Numbered from the stretch's first letter, positions 37,911-51,498 are shown. The stretch is DNA of 64,000 nt from Chromobotia macracanthus (GCA_036877525.1 JAZGTH010000002.1:16323501-16387500); one strand, 5' to 3'. Notes: generated by a model not told the origin, from the letters alone. Numbers and translations: made by a program.

Positions 37911-40900
37911 ATAGGACTTTTTTAGGACTTATTCATACAGAGAGAGAAAGTCACTGCTAACTAAAAGATATAACATACATCACATCGGCTGGCTCTAAAA
38001 CTGCTCAACGTAAACTCTATGACATTATAGAAATAGCAGCACCAGTTCTTGCAAAGTTACTATGAAACAGTGTGTGCTGCAAAAAGTGCTATACAAAAAA
38101 CTTTGTACCTGTGGACTCAACCTGTAGATCCTGAGATTGAATCCCAGGGAGCACATTGACAAATCGGCTGAGCCTGGAGAGGGGGGTACATGTCAACTGT
38201 TACATGTCATTTTCATGTCATAATGTCATATATCTGACTGTTATTGTTAAGCGTTAACATCAAGTCAGTTCAGTTACTGCCAATTGTTTAAATCAAGATT
38301 GGACTGGTTTATTGTGTTCAAAAAGCTAAAAAGCTAAATAATAATAAGAACAAAAATCCTCTGAACTGGTTAATGACAGTGTGAGGATGGATGGAAGCAG
38401 TTAGTCGGGTGATGAGGGTCATGTTTAATCATTACCATGAAGTTCTCACATAAAGCTTGTGGGCTAAATGTATGCATACCAGCACATTTATCACCAGAGA
38501 AGAAAACATGGCTTAATAAATCAGCTGCTCTGAGGCTGGAAGGAGATGCACCTGAAGCAGATCTTCAGGGGTGGTAACAGCTGCTGTCTGGTGTATTTGA
38601 ATAAGCCAGTGCATATTCCCAACCCCACTAATCATGTTACAAAATCATGCACTGAACGCCTGTGCTGGACTGCCCAACAGCAGCACAAACATCTGAGATC
38701 CAGCGACAAACATGAAGAACTTTCGACTTTGGCAAATGAAAACAGATTGCTGTGTCCAAACGCATTTTCAAGACAGAACATCTGATGCTATGTGATGTTC
38801 TCCAGAAACCCTCATTGCTTCTCCACGATTAAAGCAGCGGCAGTTTTACAGCGGGGCTCTTTGTATTTGTCTGCCTAATGTGAGCTCTCCTCTCTGAGAT
38901 GTGCGGACGGGCTCGTTCGCTCTCCCTCTGAAACTAATTAGCGCTGAAGGCCGGAGCTCGGGGAGACGGGCGGCCGGGACCCGCACGCTGCCGCAGCGGT
39001 AAGCGAAGGGGGGGTCCGAGCAGTCAGCCCGAACACAACAGATGCCAGAGCACCGTTGACCTGATCGTCTCATTATAACCACATAACCGGAGGATCATTT
39101 AATTCAGTCACGTTAACGACGGCGCTCGGCCCGCTTTTCGTGTTTCACCTAATCCGAGATCTGGATCTGGAGATCTAGATATTTATAATGATACAGAAAA
39201 TGAAGCAACAGTGTGAATTTGTGGATGATTATGACGCCATGAAGTTTTGTAAAGAGCGCGTCTCACAATCCTGTATTATCGCTCCTGTAAGCAAGTTAGC
39301 GCAGAAGATTTTCGTTTCTGAATTAAATCTGAAATAAACAATAACAGTTAAAAATGGTGACTCAGTTTAAAATCATTTTCAATGTTGCTTTTTATTTATT
39401 TTATATTGGCGCATAGAAAAAGATTTAAAAATAACTTGGCAACAATGATTGTTTGGTGGAAACGATGGTTCCTATTTTTACAAAATACATAAATATTGAG
39501 ATCAAATGTTATCAAAAGGCTGAAAACAAATAAAAAATGTTAATTGGTGAATGAATGAAGATTAATAAAGATATTTTGTATGAACAGTAAAGAGCCTCAA
39601 AGCCCGCAATGAGCGCCTGCACCTGCCATTGAAAGCGGTTTTTTAGGTGATGTTTATGAAGTGTAAGGACAGAAGATCGGTCTCTCATTGTCTTCTGATG
39701 TGCATGAACGGTTTGGGCGGGACAGGCCCGTTTCTGTGGCCCGGATCAATAGCAGCTGAATGCCATCTGCTTCGGGCAGCAGAACGGCAGCGCGACCCGC
39801 GCCATGCATCTTCTGCTATTGAAAGGTTATTTTTATGCGCGTAAACAATTCATCCTCTGGTCTCCACACGTCCTGCTCATTTACCCGTTCCTGGTCGATA
39901 CCATATGCAAAACGGGCAGAAAAAATTGAATCCTGGGAGTGAAGCTGATGCTCAGGTGACAGATAATCGATTAGCCTCTCCACTAACCTGTGACGCGCGG
40001 TCGGAGTGTTTTATAGCCGATCACGCAAATCTCCGTCCCAACAACACAATTCAAAAGCGCCGTTTGTCTTAACGCAGCGGAACTCTTTAACCGCTCCGAT
40101 AGCAAGATAAGACACTCAGAGATACGCGAATTTACTTTTTAGCTGCAATTAATGGCTGGCGTTTTCTTCCTTCCTTCCTTCCTTTCGCCGAGCGTGGAAA
40201 GCTGAGTGTGCCGGGCTGATGTGCGTTGTTTAAGGGGCATCATCGCTGTCTCGCCCCGCGGCCGTTCACACAGACAGATGTTTTCACTGGCCGCGCACCG
40301 GCGGTTACGGCTCCTGGGGGAGATTGTTTGGCTCTTATTAGATTTTTCTGCAGTCCAGCTATTAGTGATAAATGTACTGCTGTATTCACTGTCAAGTTAA
40401 TCAATGCTGCCAAAGTTTTGTTGACCTACCAGCTATCCATAAAGCAAAGCTTCTCAATTTTTTACCCTCCCCACACCGTGACAACTCTGTCCACCGCGGG
40501 GGCCCTTCAGTGATCCGGCGCTCCGGCCTGCGCTTCACTCTCCACAAATTGAAATGCGTCTTTAAAAGCGGGGCAATTGCTGTGACGATTCGCCTGTCAA
40601 AGAAATAGTTTAAAAACCAGAGTCACTCAAACAGATCCAGTTTGATGGTTAAAACACTGGCAAATCGATAACTTCACAGATGATAGAACGTTGTCAAGTG
40701 TTAAAAAAGCACCATGTTCCTGACAACAAGCTCCTCATTTTCACAGCTGTAGCAGTAAAAGAGAAAGCAGAGGCTGGAGATCGAAGCAGTGGATGTATGG
40801 TTCTGTCAGCCCGGCCCTGCTGCACCGTCCTTTAAAACAAATGACCACCTCACACTTTCAAACGCAATTATGGTCTTATGAAATATGAATCCCCATTGAT

Positions 40901-41013
40901 TTCTTTCGTTTCCCATGGTCATTCAGCTCTATGTATGAAATACTCGCGGTATAAATTATAAAAGCCAACTGCCGTCATTTGTGTTTCGTGTTTGTCTACT
41001 TATTTTCGCTCTG

Positions 41014-41016
<3 letters not shown>

Positions 41017-41051
<35 letters not shown>
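41017..41051. repeat. (ATT)n microsatellite
   Basis: About 12 ATT units. Confidence 0.97.
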
Positions 41052-41144
41052 GCATTATTAAGTTCAGCAGACAGAGATAAATACAATCGCAGGTACCTCG
41101 CGTCAGGTCCCCAGCTGCAGGTGTGTGTGTGCGTCCACAAAGAT

Positions 41145-41390
41145 GGTAAAAGTCACTTACACCTACATTGAGGGGACCAGTCAGTGGTCCCTACGAGGGA
41201 AATTGATTATTAAACATAAATAAGAAACAGAAAGGCTTGTGTGAAGGTTAGGTTTAGGAGTGAGGGTTAGAGGACAGAATATTCAGTTTGTACAGTATAA
41301 AAGTCATCATATCTGTGTAAAGTCCCAACAAAGCGTAGAAACGTAACGTGTGTTTGTGGTAACGGGGACCGATGAGGCTAATCCAGCCAC
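41145..41390. mobile_element. degenerate fish DNA-transposon remnant
   Basis: Contains GTCACTTACACCTACATTGA, GGACCAGTCAGTGGTCC, AAGGTTAGGTTTAGGAGTGA and a closing GGTAACGGGGACC, recalling a widespread fish repeat with GGTCCCC ends. Boundaries approximate. Confidence 0.4.
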
Positions 41391-42339
41391 AATTACTGCG
41401 GAGCAGCAGCCGCTAGACCGTAACCCGGCTGGAGAATACTGATGAACCTTTCTCAGGCGGTGGACAAATGAATTGCATCAACAGTGCAGGACAGCATTTA
41501 TCACCGGATAGCGGAAACAACAGGCTTGTGCTAATAAAGCGAAGCTCATGTCAAGGCCTACAAATGCTCACATCCGTCTTCTGTGATGTGATATAGAAAA
41601 CCAGAGCGTATGTACAAAAAATAAATAAAAATAAAATAATAAAACAACCTAGTAATACAAGTATCTGCCCCTTAAGTATAGCGCATACGGAGAAATGAAT
41701 TCAAACGGCGACAATGTCTTAATGAAGCGCTAAATGAGCTGCCGAACATCTTCAGCGTGTCGAGTCCTCACACAAACCGGACTAGTGAGGACTCGTCCTG
41801 GCTGAACACTTCCACAAAAGGTCGCATGTTACAGGGCATCAGCATTTAAGTGTGCATGTTACTGACTGCTTGTCATTAATGCGTTTCTGGTCGTGATCTG
41901 TTCACTCAGCAAACGCCAAGATGGTCAATTAACGGACCTCTTTAAGTGTTCACAGATTCATAGGAAGCTTAATTATTACATTTAAGCTGCAAATATTAAA
42001 TACTTGAATTCATAAGAAGCCTAATTTCACTTCCACAATGAGGAATTAGAAGGAAACAGCCGTACAAATGATGGTACTGATAAGTCGTACCCGACGGAGG
42101 TTCAGCGCTCATAAACGCGCTTCATTTAGCGCATTTGTTTTCTGTGTTTCTGCGGCTCTGAAGGGAACAGCTGAACCCACTAACAAGAACAAAAGCCCCG
42201 CCCCCACGTGTCCACACACATTTTGGGGAAATAAGCCCAATCGGCTGCGGTGCAGAATTATTTTTCTTTATTAAGTGACCCATTTCCCTGGAGAGACAAA
42301 AGCAAGCAAACAATTAATCTTTTCCTATTGGTTGGGTGC

Positions 42340-42680
42340 AGAACGGCTTGGAGCGTGATGAGGGCAGCTCGTACCTGTGCTGGCAGGAGAGAGGCGTAAT
42401 TAGGCCTGGCCTGGGGAATAAATGGATTCCAGCTTCAAGTGTGCTGAGCTTGACAGAGCGCTTACCCTCCACATAACATCTCCTGTGGAACCATCACCTA
42501 TGAGCAAAAACAGGAGAAGAATTAACCAGATTCAGTGTTTTAATTGCTGCAAGACATTAAAGATGGCCAGAGAAAGTACATTCATTGCTGTTCCTAACAA
42601 AGTGTTTAATCAAATTAAGGCAGACGGTTCTGTTCACAGTTGGCTAAGCAGGAAAAGCCTTTGCCAGCCAAAGAGAGAGA
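42340..42680. promoter_or_regulatory. candidate conserved non-coding element
   Basis: Repeat-free, with several TAAT/ATTA-type homeobox cores (GGCGTAATTAGGCC, GAATTAACC, TTTAATTGC, CAAATTAAGG) and no convincing codon structure, though an open frame covers 42422-42778. Texture typical of developmental enhancers; not tested. Confidence 0.3.
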
Positions 42681-44324
42681 GAGAGAGACAGAGACAGGAA
42701 ACAATATCAATAACAGTCGAGGCTAAACCTCAGACAAACAGTTGGATTAGGGTTTCTTTGTTTTTTACTTTAACATGATCTTAACAAGACACCACAAACT
42801 GCAGATGATTAGTCTGTGTTAGATGCTCATCCCTCAAACTGTGTGTGCGTTTGACATGCATTAATTATTTTTCAAATAGGCATATTGAACTTATAATTGC
42901 CACAGTGAAATAAATGTGTTGATACTGTAAATATTTAGTGAGTTAGCATTAGATATTGAACTGTCATTTTATCCGTTTTAAAAAATGTCACAATGAGAGA
43001 CTGTACAGCAAAGCTCTGAGTATTTACATATATTACTTTGGACTGTAATTTCAACTTCTGTTCATTTTCTTATCGTGTGCATCACACCTTTAGTTTAGAC
43101 ACACGTGGAATGGTTTATTTCTTTCTGTACTCCTCACAGAGCTGGTGAATGTTCATATAGTCCTGTTTCAGAGTAAACACTCTCTACCCAACACATCATT
43201 AAAACACAGCAGTTTAAAACCTTTAACCAAAATTCCCATCTAACCAACATCTCAGACACTACAGTATATTAATGATCTTTATCCTGAAACATCACACATC
43301 TATACTGTGAAATCTATAGCAGATTTCAAAGGAATAATTATTTCTCATCCTGTAAATTGTTCTGTTGTGATGTTTACATTCATCATAAAAATCATATTAA
43401 ATTATACTTTTAGGTGTGTTTATAAATGCAGCTCCATAATATTGGCTATTTATTGGTATAATCTAGAACTTCAATATCAGTAGATGTACAATGCTAAACC
43501 CTGTGTCAGAGATCTGAATTACTGAAACCCGATCAGGATTGTGTACAATTGTGTTAATGATATCATACACGGAACTGGGTTTCACACGCCTGTACTCTAT
43601 GTTGTCCTACATTCCTGGAGCAGATCTCCTAAAAACCTGTGGACTCAGGGGTGGAGAGGGGGAGTTCCGAGTGGGGCTGATAGAAACAGTGATGGATTCC
43701 AGTTATTAGCAGATCTTAAAGATGGATGACGCCCTGCTTCACCCAATCAACATCATCATCTAGATCTATTTAAAGATAGCGCTTGTGCTAATCAACTTAT
43801 TTAAGCTGCTGATAATATCAGAGTGCAGAAGAATCTGCCGTTCTGAGCTACATCTCCACACAGATCGATTAAATCACTTGAGCCAGCGCGGTGCGAGCAC
43901 GGTAAATAACGACTCTCCCGGTCATTAATATTATTTAACACTCTTCAGAGCTCACTTAATGAAGAAGAAAAACTGGAGGAAACTTCACTACAGCTACATT
44001 AAAACATCTGGTCTCATCAATATGTATCTGGTATTACTCATTTGAAATTATTTGATTAATCAAACAAATACATAATGACAGCATTTAATGTTATAGTAAC
44101 ATGAACAAAAAATATTATTTTTGTATTTCATTTAATACTTTGAAAAAAGATACAAAAACAAATGAAAATCAAATCCTCAAATCATTCTGTTTCTCATAAT
44201 CTGTTAGGGCTGTGCTGTCAGTCAGGGGTGCCACTTGGGTTTCTGGGCCCCTAGACTAATCACATTGCTGGGCCCCCTCTGTCTGTTCTGGTGTTGTACA
44301 TGTTTGACTAATTTTCATTATATG

Positions 44325-44386
44325 CAAAGCTGCTTTGAAGCAATGCAACATTGTAAAAAGTGCTATATAAATAAATTGAATTGTTC
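44325..44386 (+). mobile_element. retroelement tail fragment
   Basis: AAGCTGCTTTGAAGCAATGC, then AAAAAGTGCTATATAAATAA, the tail shared by many fish retroelements. A similar scrap is at 50728-50780. Confidence 0.5.
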
Positions 44387-44396
44387 AAAATCAATC

Positions 44397-44535
44397 TGTA
44401 GTGTGCTGTGGAGAGTGCGTCAGTCCTGCAGCGAGCTGCGGAGAGTGCGTCAGTCCTGCAGCGAGCTGCGGATGTTGCGTCAGTCTTGCAGTCAGCTGTG
44501 GAGAGTGCGTCAGTCCTGTAGCGAGCTGCAGAAAG
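44397..44535. repeat. 30-bp tandem repeat, 4 units
   Basis: Units with GAGTGCGTCAGTCCTGCAGC and GAGCTGCG, 30-bp period, directly after the retroelement tail. Confidence 0.9.
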
Positions 44536-45167
44536 AGTCAGTACTTTTCTAAGACATCAGACTTTATATTATGGATGATAAAACCCTGTGATGGGCTTTT
44601 TTGACTTGGATCTGTAAGAAATCACCTAGCAACCACTTACAATACGCTAGCAACTGCACACAACACACTAGCATTGTGGTGGTTAGTTTTTGCACAAGCA
44701 AGCAGCACTCACATTGTTAAAATTAAAAAATCTAATTAAGTATTAAAAGTGTCTTTTGTTTCTTTTAAGAATTCCAGAAGCACAACCAATTACGGAATGA
44801 GCCAACATACAAGCAGCCCATAACGGGGTTTCTTTCCATTTAGCCCCAACAGTAAGACTAAGGTCAACATCAGGTACATTGGCCACCCTAATTACAAATA
44901 AAAGACATGCATCAGTGGCACCCTGGGGTCGAGGGGTCAAAGGTGGAGCAGTGTGGGCAGAAACAGCTCGGATCATTGTGCAATATAATTTAATTTCTCT
45001 TTAATCTATTGTGCTATTCAATACATATGATGACTGAAACCACAGCAGAACATCACCTCCACTAAAGTATAAAAATCTTTGTGATCCTGCTCAAATCACT
45101 GCTGGTGAAACTCATGAGATATTAAAATCAAAACTGGATATATGTGGCTTCCTGTATGTTTCTACAG

Positions 45168-45397
45168 CTGTGTCTCATTTTAAAGGCTGTGCCCTCCGGA
45201 GGTTGCATTTGTTGGCCCATATGTCATCAAGGTTGTCTCATTTCAACAAAGCAACCATTATAAAAACAAATATTTATTCCTTGTGAGGTGTAAATTTCTT
45301 TCTTTGAAATGTAATGGTTGCTTCTCTGAAATGAGACAGGTCTGGTGATCTATGCAACAAATGCAACCTCTGGAGGGCCTTCCAAATGAGATGCAGC
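45168..45397. mobile_element. foldback MITE with long inverted repeats
   Basis: Starts GCTGTGTCTCATTTTAAAGG and later GGAGGTTGCATTTGTTG; ends with the inverted counterparts CAACAAATGCAACCTC and CCAAATGAGATGCAGC. A second inner pair (TCTCATTTCAACAAAGCAACC and GGTTGCTTCTCTGAAATGAGA) makes almost the whole 230 bp self-complementary. Non-coding. Confidence 0.85.
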
Positions 45398-45829
45398 ATA
45401 TTTTTGCCCTTCTTAAACGCCTTGTACATGAGACTACTGGCAATACAGATTATACTGACTATTTATAAAAAGGTACTAATCTTCACATGTCCAACTTGTT
45501 GTTTCAGAAAGAAAAGAAGCAAAAGAAAACACTTGTTAAGCCATTTCACTGAAGTATTCACAGATTTACCTAGAGCTGATCCAGTTTCTGGATATCATGT
45601 ACCCGTGGTACAGTTAACACGATACTCACCATCCGCTCTTCACTGAGTCATTACCCTTCCTCCTGCAGTGTGATTCCTCATCATTCCTCACCGAGACATC
45701 AGTGCTCTGCTTGTTTTTAAAATAGAAACAGCTCTTCCTGTAGTTCAGCTCACCTGTACACAGCTCCTGTAAAACAGAGCTACTAAATTACTCATCAGCC
45801 CTCTTGAGAAAGAACACCAAACAAAGCAG

Positions 45830-46170
45830 AGTTTTCCATTTGAGTCTAAAAATAAGCCAATGCTAAAGGTTTCCTGCAGCTCGCAGCCTGGCGGCCCTTA
45901 ACCTTTCCCAAAGTAGTAGATGAAATGTGTGCTGGAGACCCTCAGGTATAAGTTAGCCACCTAACCGGATGGCACCACTGTATGAATCACTGTCATTCTA
46001 AATGGAGAATCAGCAATTCTAGAGCCGTTCTTTCTGGAAATGTAAAAGCGAGGCAGAGGCGCTCCAGGAGCTGTGCTATTGATTTTTCTCCTGAACAAAG
46101 AGACTTTTGCAAATACATGATACATCATAATCATGTAATTTGTACCCCTGCGTCAAGCAGAGAAATGTAA
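45830..46170. promoter_or_regulatory. candidate conserved non-coding element
   Basis: Repeat-free block of mixed composition with GCTATTGATTTTTC, GAACAAAGAG (SOX-like) and CAAATACATGATACATCAT. Inference from texture only. Confidence 0.25.
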
Positions 46171-46629
46171 CAGAGACATGAGCGGGCAAAAATGCGGGCG
46201 TCTTTTTTTGGTGCTTGACAGAATTTTATAGGAACTCAACAAACATCAGAATTAGTGAGAAAGTGAGAAAATTTGTGAAAGTAGTGTGAAAGGGGGGATT
46301 TCCAAATCCTATCATTCTTTTCTCTTGTTGCATAATAAAATCATCAAAATTCCAATCAATATTTTGTCCATTTATTTATAATAATGTACTTGTCATGTGC
46401 AGGATACTGTGCTTATCACATAAGTGATTAGAACCACACCTGAAATCAGTTGAACTTTATTCCTTCAGTATTTTTAAAATATATTTTCCTGATCTCTCTT
46501 ACATAATTACACCAGTAGTTGTGAAGAGTATATTCAAACATTGCACATGCAGAAAATGTGTCTGCAGGACTTTATCAGTTTCATCAAACTGAAAGAAACC
46601 AGAAGACCCTCTAAGGCTGATCATCTCCA

Positions 46630-46655
46630 GTTAACTCTCTCTCTCTCCCTCTGTT

Positions 46656-46686
<31 letters not shown>

Positions 46687-46690
46687 GTTC
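46630..46690. repeat. CT/TGTC simple repeat
   Basis: Alternating CTCT and TGTC runs. Confidence 0.9.
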
Positions 46691-48249
46691 TTCCTAAAGC
46701 TCTGGTGCCACACTGCATCACACCCGGTTTGCCTCCCTGTTCCCGGACAGTCTGGAACACTTTTCCTGATCTCGTTCTGCTTGATGGATTGTCAATATAT
46801 GGATCGTCCTGCTCTCTAATTCAGTGAAAAATCTAGTTTTCCATTAGTCTCTGCCTTTCTCATTTTCACTGCTGCTTTGCCACGTGTAATTATTAAAGGC
46901 AGATTCAAGAAAGCAATTACTGAGCTACGTTTGTATCTTAGAAATCTTAATAAGCAGTAAGAAGTTGAGCTAAGAGGGAACATACAATTCAAAATGTCTC
47001 AAAGAGCGCTCACTTCTGGGCCAGGTGGGTGGTGCTGTGTTAAAACTAAAAGAAACATTCAAGCACTCTGAGTTGATGAGCAATACTATCTTAAAAAGAT
47101 CATCAATAACAAATAAACTATATGCCACACATATATAACAGTGCTGTTAAAATTGTTTTGTTTTATATTTCAAAATAAACACTTCATATAGTTCCCCAAA
47201 CACTATAATCTGTTCTGTTCTTACCTGTTCTGTGTTGACAGCCATGCCTACAGAGTTGAAAAAAAGATTAATGTTAACAAAACATCATGACTATTATAAT
47301 CTTTATAATATGTGTTGTTTTCAATGATTCTTTTAGAACAGTTGGCCTTAAATAAAACCTTAATCTGTCTGACATGCCACAAATAAACAGTGTCACTTTA
47401 AATAAAGCGCATCCATCACAATACCCGCAGTGTGGTTCTGCAGGAACGCATGGATCTGGCCGTCATCTGGTTTATTGCTGATGGTCTTTTCCTTCTGTTG
47501 TAATGTCGCGCAGGGAAACTGTCAGGCGAGTTTCTGACATGCATTTACATTCTCCAATGACAAGTGACACCAGCGAAAGGCCACAGAAAACTGTTTATTG
47601 ATCAGAGTTAAACTATTCAATGCAGCACAGAAGGTGATAACTAAAGCGCGTCAGTATGGTCAGACGTTACGCTAAAAGAACGCAACTTCATTACATCACG
47701 TCAGCTGTATTTCTGTTGCTTTAAAGACCTGCTGATTGGTTTGTAAAGATGTTGATCCTCCAGGCCAACTGCTCATCAGCCCTATTAACTTCCCACTGTG
47801 CCCGTTCATAATGTCACGCATACTAAACGCAGAACGCGCCACGATACATTTACAGGGAAGATCTGGCGCACGGCCAGCTAATGAAATGAGAAGAACTCAA
47901 GGCCAAAGTCATCTGACACCCACAGCGGACAACGACTCACAATGAAATGAAATCCTGTTGCACTGTGACCTTTCACACAACAGAAGAAGTGGCCAGGAAC
48001 ATGCCATCAGACCCAGATCCATAAATGAACAGCCCCATCAAAAGCATATGATTCTATGTCAAATGACGGAACTTTCTTTACTAAATATCTTACTGCTTAC
48101 AGCTATTGTTAAAAAAGCCTCAAACATCAGCAGACAGCGCGGTGTCAGAGTCCATTAAAGACTCGTCAGATATGATAATGCAGCGTGCAGGAGTCAGCAC
48201 GCTGGTGTGCGGCTGCAGATTCATTGATGAATGTCACACTGCTGATAGA

Positions 48250-48780
48250 TTTATTTATGCAAATGAGCATTCAATATTTCCGCCACAGTCTGAATACACT
48301 GTAGCGCTTGTTGTTGACTGAAACGTCCTTTTGAGTCAAATAAAATCAAGGATAAAGCCTGTAAACACACAGACAGCTTTTAGATAAAACTTGTTTAATT
48401 TTTGTAATGCACTTCTGTTTATACCTGATTTTCTGAACGCAATAAAAAGAAGAAACCTAAAACATTAGCAGTAATAATACTTTTTTACATAACTCTAGTT
48501 AAGGTGCTTTGAACATTTATGAATGTCCTGTGCTTATATTCCCTGATTTGCATGAAGCGGCCCAAGGGACTCCACAAATTCAAAGCAAAGGTTGCAGTTT
48601 AAGTTTAATCATTTGGCCTTAGACAGAAAGTCAATTGGTGAAGATCAATATTTTTAAGAAACATTGAAATCTGGGAGGTGTGCAGGGCTGCTTCTAATAA
48701 AGACCACTAATGCATGCAAATATGCAATTAACAACATTAGTGTCATTTTTGGCAAATCATTTGGTGGAACTTGAAGTTCT
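48250..48780. promoter_or_regulatory. candidate conserved non-coding elements with POU octamers
   Basis: Perfect ATGCAAAT octamers at 48257-48264 and 48714-48721. The second lies beside AATATGCAATTAAC in a repeat-poor block (48540-48780). Confidence 0.35.
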
Positions 48781-49228
48781 TGTTGTGACACAGAATGTAA
48801 CATTAACTTCTTATCATGTGGTCTGTGGACATCAGCCAGGTCCTCTGTGAACAGGGTTTAATAGGCATTTATATTTACAGTATCTCTGTACCTGCATTAA
48901 ACAAACATGTCTGATATTCAGCGTCATCCACTCTGACTCTCCCACGAGAGGCAACACCACAGATGACCTGTGATCAGATTACAACTAACACACACAGACA
49001 CACACACGCATGCTGGATTATAAAGAACCTTCACAAACAGATAAGAGAAATAAACTCATGCTGCTCTTGGCTCTCACTGCTCTTATCTCACCACTTGCCA
49101 ACATGATGGTGAACTTCAAATTTGCCAGAGCTGAAGCTTTACTGTATGCACCCAGCTGCACATTTTCTGAAAATATGAAAAACAACACATTTTAAGACAC
49201 AAATAACAGCCACTATGAACTGAGACTA

Positions 49229-49327
49229 AACACCACAGCTGATAAATATTTTTACCCTAACCCAAACACCACAGCTGATAAATATTTTTACCCTAACCCT
49301 AACCCAAACACCACAGCTGATAAATAT
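49229..49327. repeat. short tandem repeat with telomere-like CCCTAA runs
   Basis: Three copies of AAACACCACAGCTGATAAAT, separated by TTTTTACCCTAACCC, in the second spacer lengthened to CCCTAACCCTAACCC. Confidence 0.9.
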
Positions 49328-49439
49328 AGTCATTTCATTGATGGTAAACAAAGAATATCGCAGCCAGAGGATAAAACCTTTCACAAAGGAAAATATTTTT
49401 TATTTTACCCTCCATTTATCTGAGAGAAAGTTCACGGCT

Positions 49440-49740
49440 TCAGCAATGATTCAGCTGCAGAGAACTCAAGATTCACATTTGCAGGCAGATGATATTGTTT
49501 GGGGGAGATGGCACCAGCATTCATGACAAACTGAAGCAATTTCAGTGGAGGACTGAGAACGGGCCCATATTTGTCTCATGTTGGACTGCAGCGTTCCTCA
49601 GAGCACCTAGATTTGAATCACGAGGGTCTGCAGGTTCTTCTGTTGACAGGACACAAATAATTACAGTGGGCTCTCCTCATTGGCCTCTTCTATTGTTCCT
49701 CTTATCTGAAGGCCTGTGGAGCGCTTGATCACATAAGGTC
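49440..49740. promoter_or_regulatory. candidate conserved non-coding element
   Basis: Complex, repeat-free sequence (TGATATTGTTTGGGGGAGA, AACGGGCCCATATTTGTC, ACACAAATAATTACAGTGG). Not tested for conservation. Confidence 0.25.
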
Positions 49741-50974
49741 ACTGTATTCTGACCATAACACAACATAACACTGTTACTGCAGATACACTAGATAAATTGC
49801 ATATGTGGCTGAATTTCCTGATTTTCCTCAAATGCAGATAGGTTGTGAGTTACGGAGAAGTCATTTGACATCCAGGAATGACAGAACGTCAGTTTCACGA
49901 AATGATTCAGGTTTATTATACATTTTTATGGTTCAAACGAATCATATTTACAACAAGAAAGACACATGCAGACCTGCAGTTAACTGTGCATGTCTGCATT
50001 ACAAAAGAGGATAAATAAATGTTAAAGTTTTAATTTTTTACTTAAAATTTTTTACTTAAAATTTTTAACTGCATGTTCAAACAAAGTCTCAGTTACCACA
50101 AAATCTCAGATATGATTAAATTTGATCACATCACCTTCGCTGGTGAACAGAATGATGACATCAACACAGAAGCCGAGTGAGTGGTTACCATAGTTATCCA
50201 CTCATTCCTGTGAGACAAAAAGGAAGAAATTTAGGATCAATGTGTTTCTGACACAAAGCATCACAGTTTATGATCTTCAGCCTTTTTGCTGCCTGTTTCT
50301 AACAGCTTAAGTGCAGCATTCACAAATCAGCACCTTTTCTTTACACCATATTATCAATTATTTACCATTAATCATCAATCACAGATATTTCACAAAATGT
50401 GAATATGAAGCATGGATAATATATTACAAATTGTATGTGTGTAAGAGTACCAGAACAAATTATGGCTTATACAGCCCCTGATAGTTTTTTATATAATTTA
50501 CTCTCTTTCAAAGGGCCATTCTCACATCAATTGGAAAGGCTTGTTTGGTTTAATATTGTGTCATTTATTATGTTATTCAGAAACCTTTGTAATTTCATTA
50601 ATTAGTAACATACGTCTTATGGGAAAACACAATGCTTAATAATGCCACGTATTACCATGTATTGTATATGTACTGTGTATATTTTATGTCGTGTATGGTA
50701 TCTTTTATTATTTTTGTTATATACAGCTGCTTTGCAACAATGTAATGTTGTGAAAAGCGATATATTAAAAAACTGAACAGATGCAGTGAGGACTACCGCT
50801 TGCCTCCTGATGTACATGTAGAAAGCTGAAAAACAAAAACTTTTAGAAACAAAACATAAAACAAAACAAAACAAACATTTAGCAAAAAACACCCGACACA
50901 TTGACAAACTGAAACCTGTGACAACACTTTACGACAAAAATTAAACACAAAAATCAAGTTCTCTGATTTAGTGC

Positions 50975-50980
50975 TTTATT
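50975..50980 (-). terminator. candidate poly(A) signal of snx2
   Basis: AATAAA on the minus strand about 520 nt after the snx2 stop codon. Confidence 0.45.
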
Positions 50981-51498
50981 AAGTTTCTGATATCGTTGCA
51001 CAGGAATGTTGAGTAAAAAACTTGATTTAAAAATCTGTTAGAAGAATGAATAAAATTTCTAAACTTTCATAAACTTTCAGGCTACAAAGCAAAATAAAAA
51101 CTATACGTATGTAAATACACTGATGTAGTGCTGGGGACAGAGTACAGAGCTGTGAAAAGCCTCTTTGATTGATTGATGAGAATTAAGACTGTTAAATACT
51201 GATTTGGAAAACAACGCTTTCATAAGAGAGAAGGAACATACTGTAATTCATAAGGCTGTCCCCATTTGGATCATTGCCTATTAAAACTCTACAGAAACAG
51301 AGTCTGGTCTTTGTGTTTGACCCCCAGCAGGGCTGTCCTCGCCCCCTTCATCTGCCCAAAAGACTGAATCAATCACAGCCATTATCTTACAACACCAATA
51401 AGGTACAAAGTATGAAAAGACTCATAATCTTTAAAATGTAGTGCTAATTATCTTTTGTTGTCTGTTTGATCATATTGTAGAATGAAGATGATGTTTGA

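Larger units (their letters stand above)
35343..50974. other. gene-free interval between ppic and snx2
   Basis: About 15.6 kb. I looked for SNX24 (expected from human gene order) and saw no PX-domain exon on either strand. Open frames are short and resemble nothing known. The interval holds a few transposon remnants, small tandem repeats and several repeat-poor, mixed-composition blocks that look like vertebrate conserved non-coding elements (listed separately). Confidence 0.55.

Noticed and set aside
42422..42778. 118-codon plus-strand frame
   Set aside because: No recognisable domain. The sequence looks more like an enhancer with homeobox cores and a GAGA run.
35343..50974. A hidden SNX24 gene
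   Set aside because: No PX-domain residues (YSEFHAL-type) were found in any frame. Absence by eye is not proof, so it is reported only as an apparent loss.
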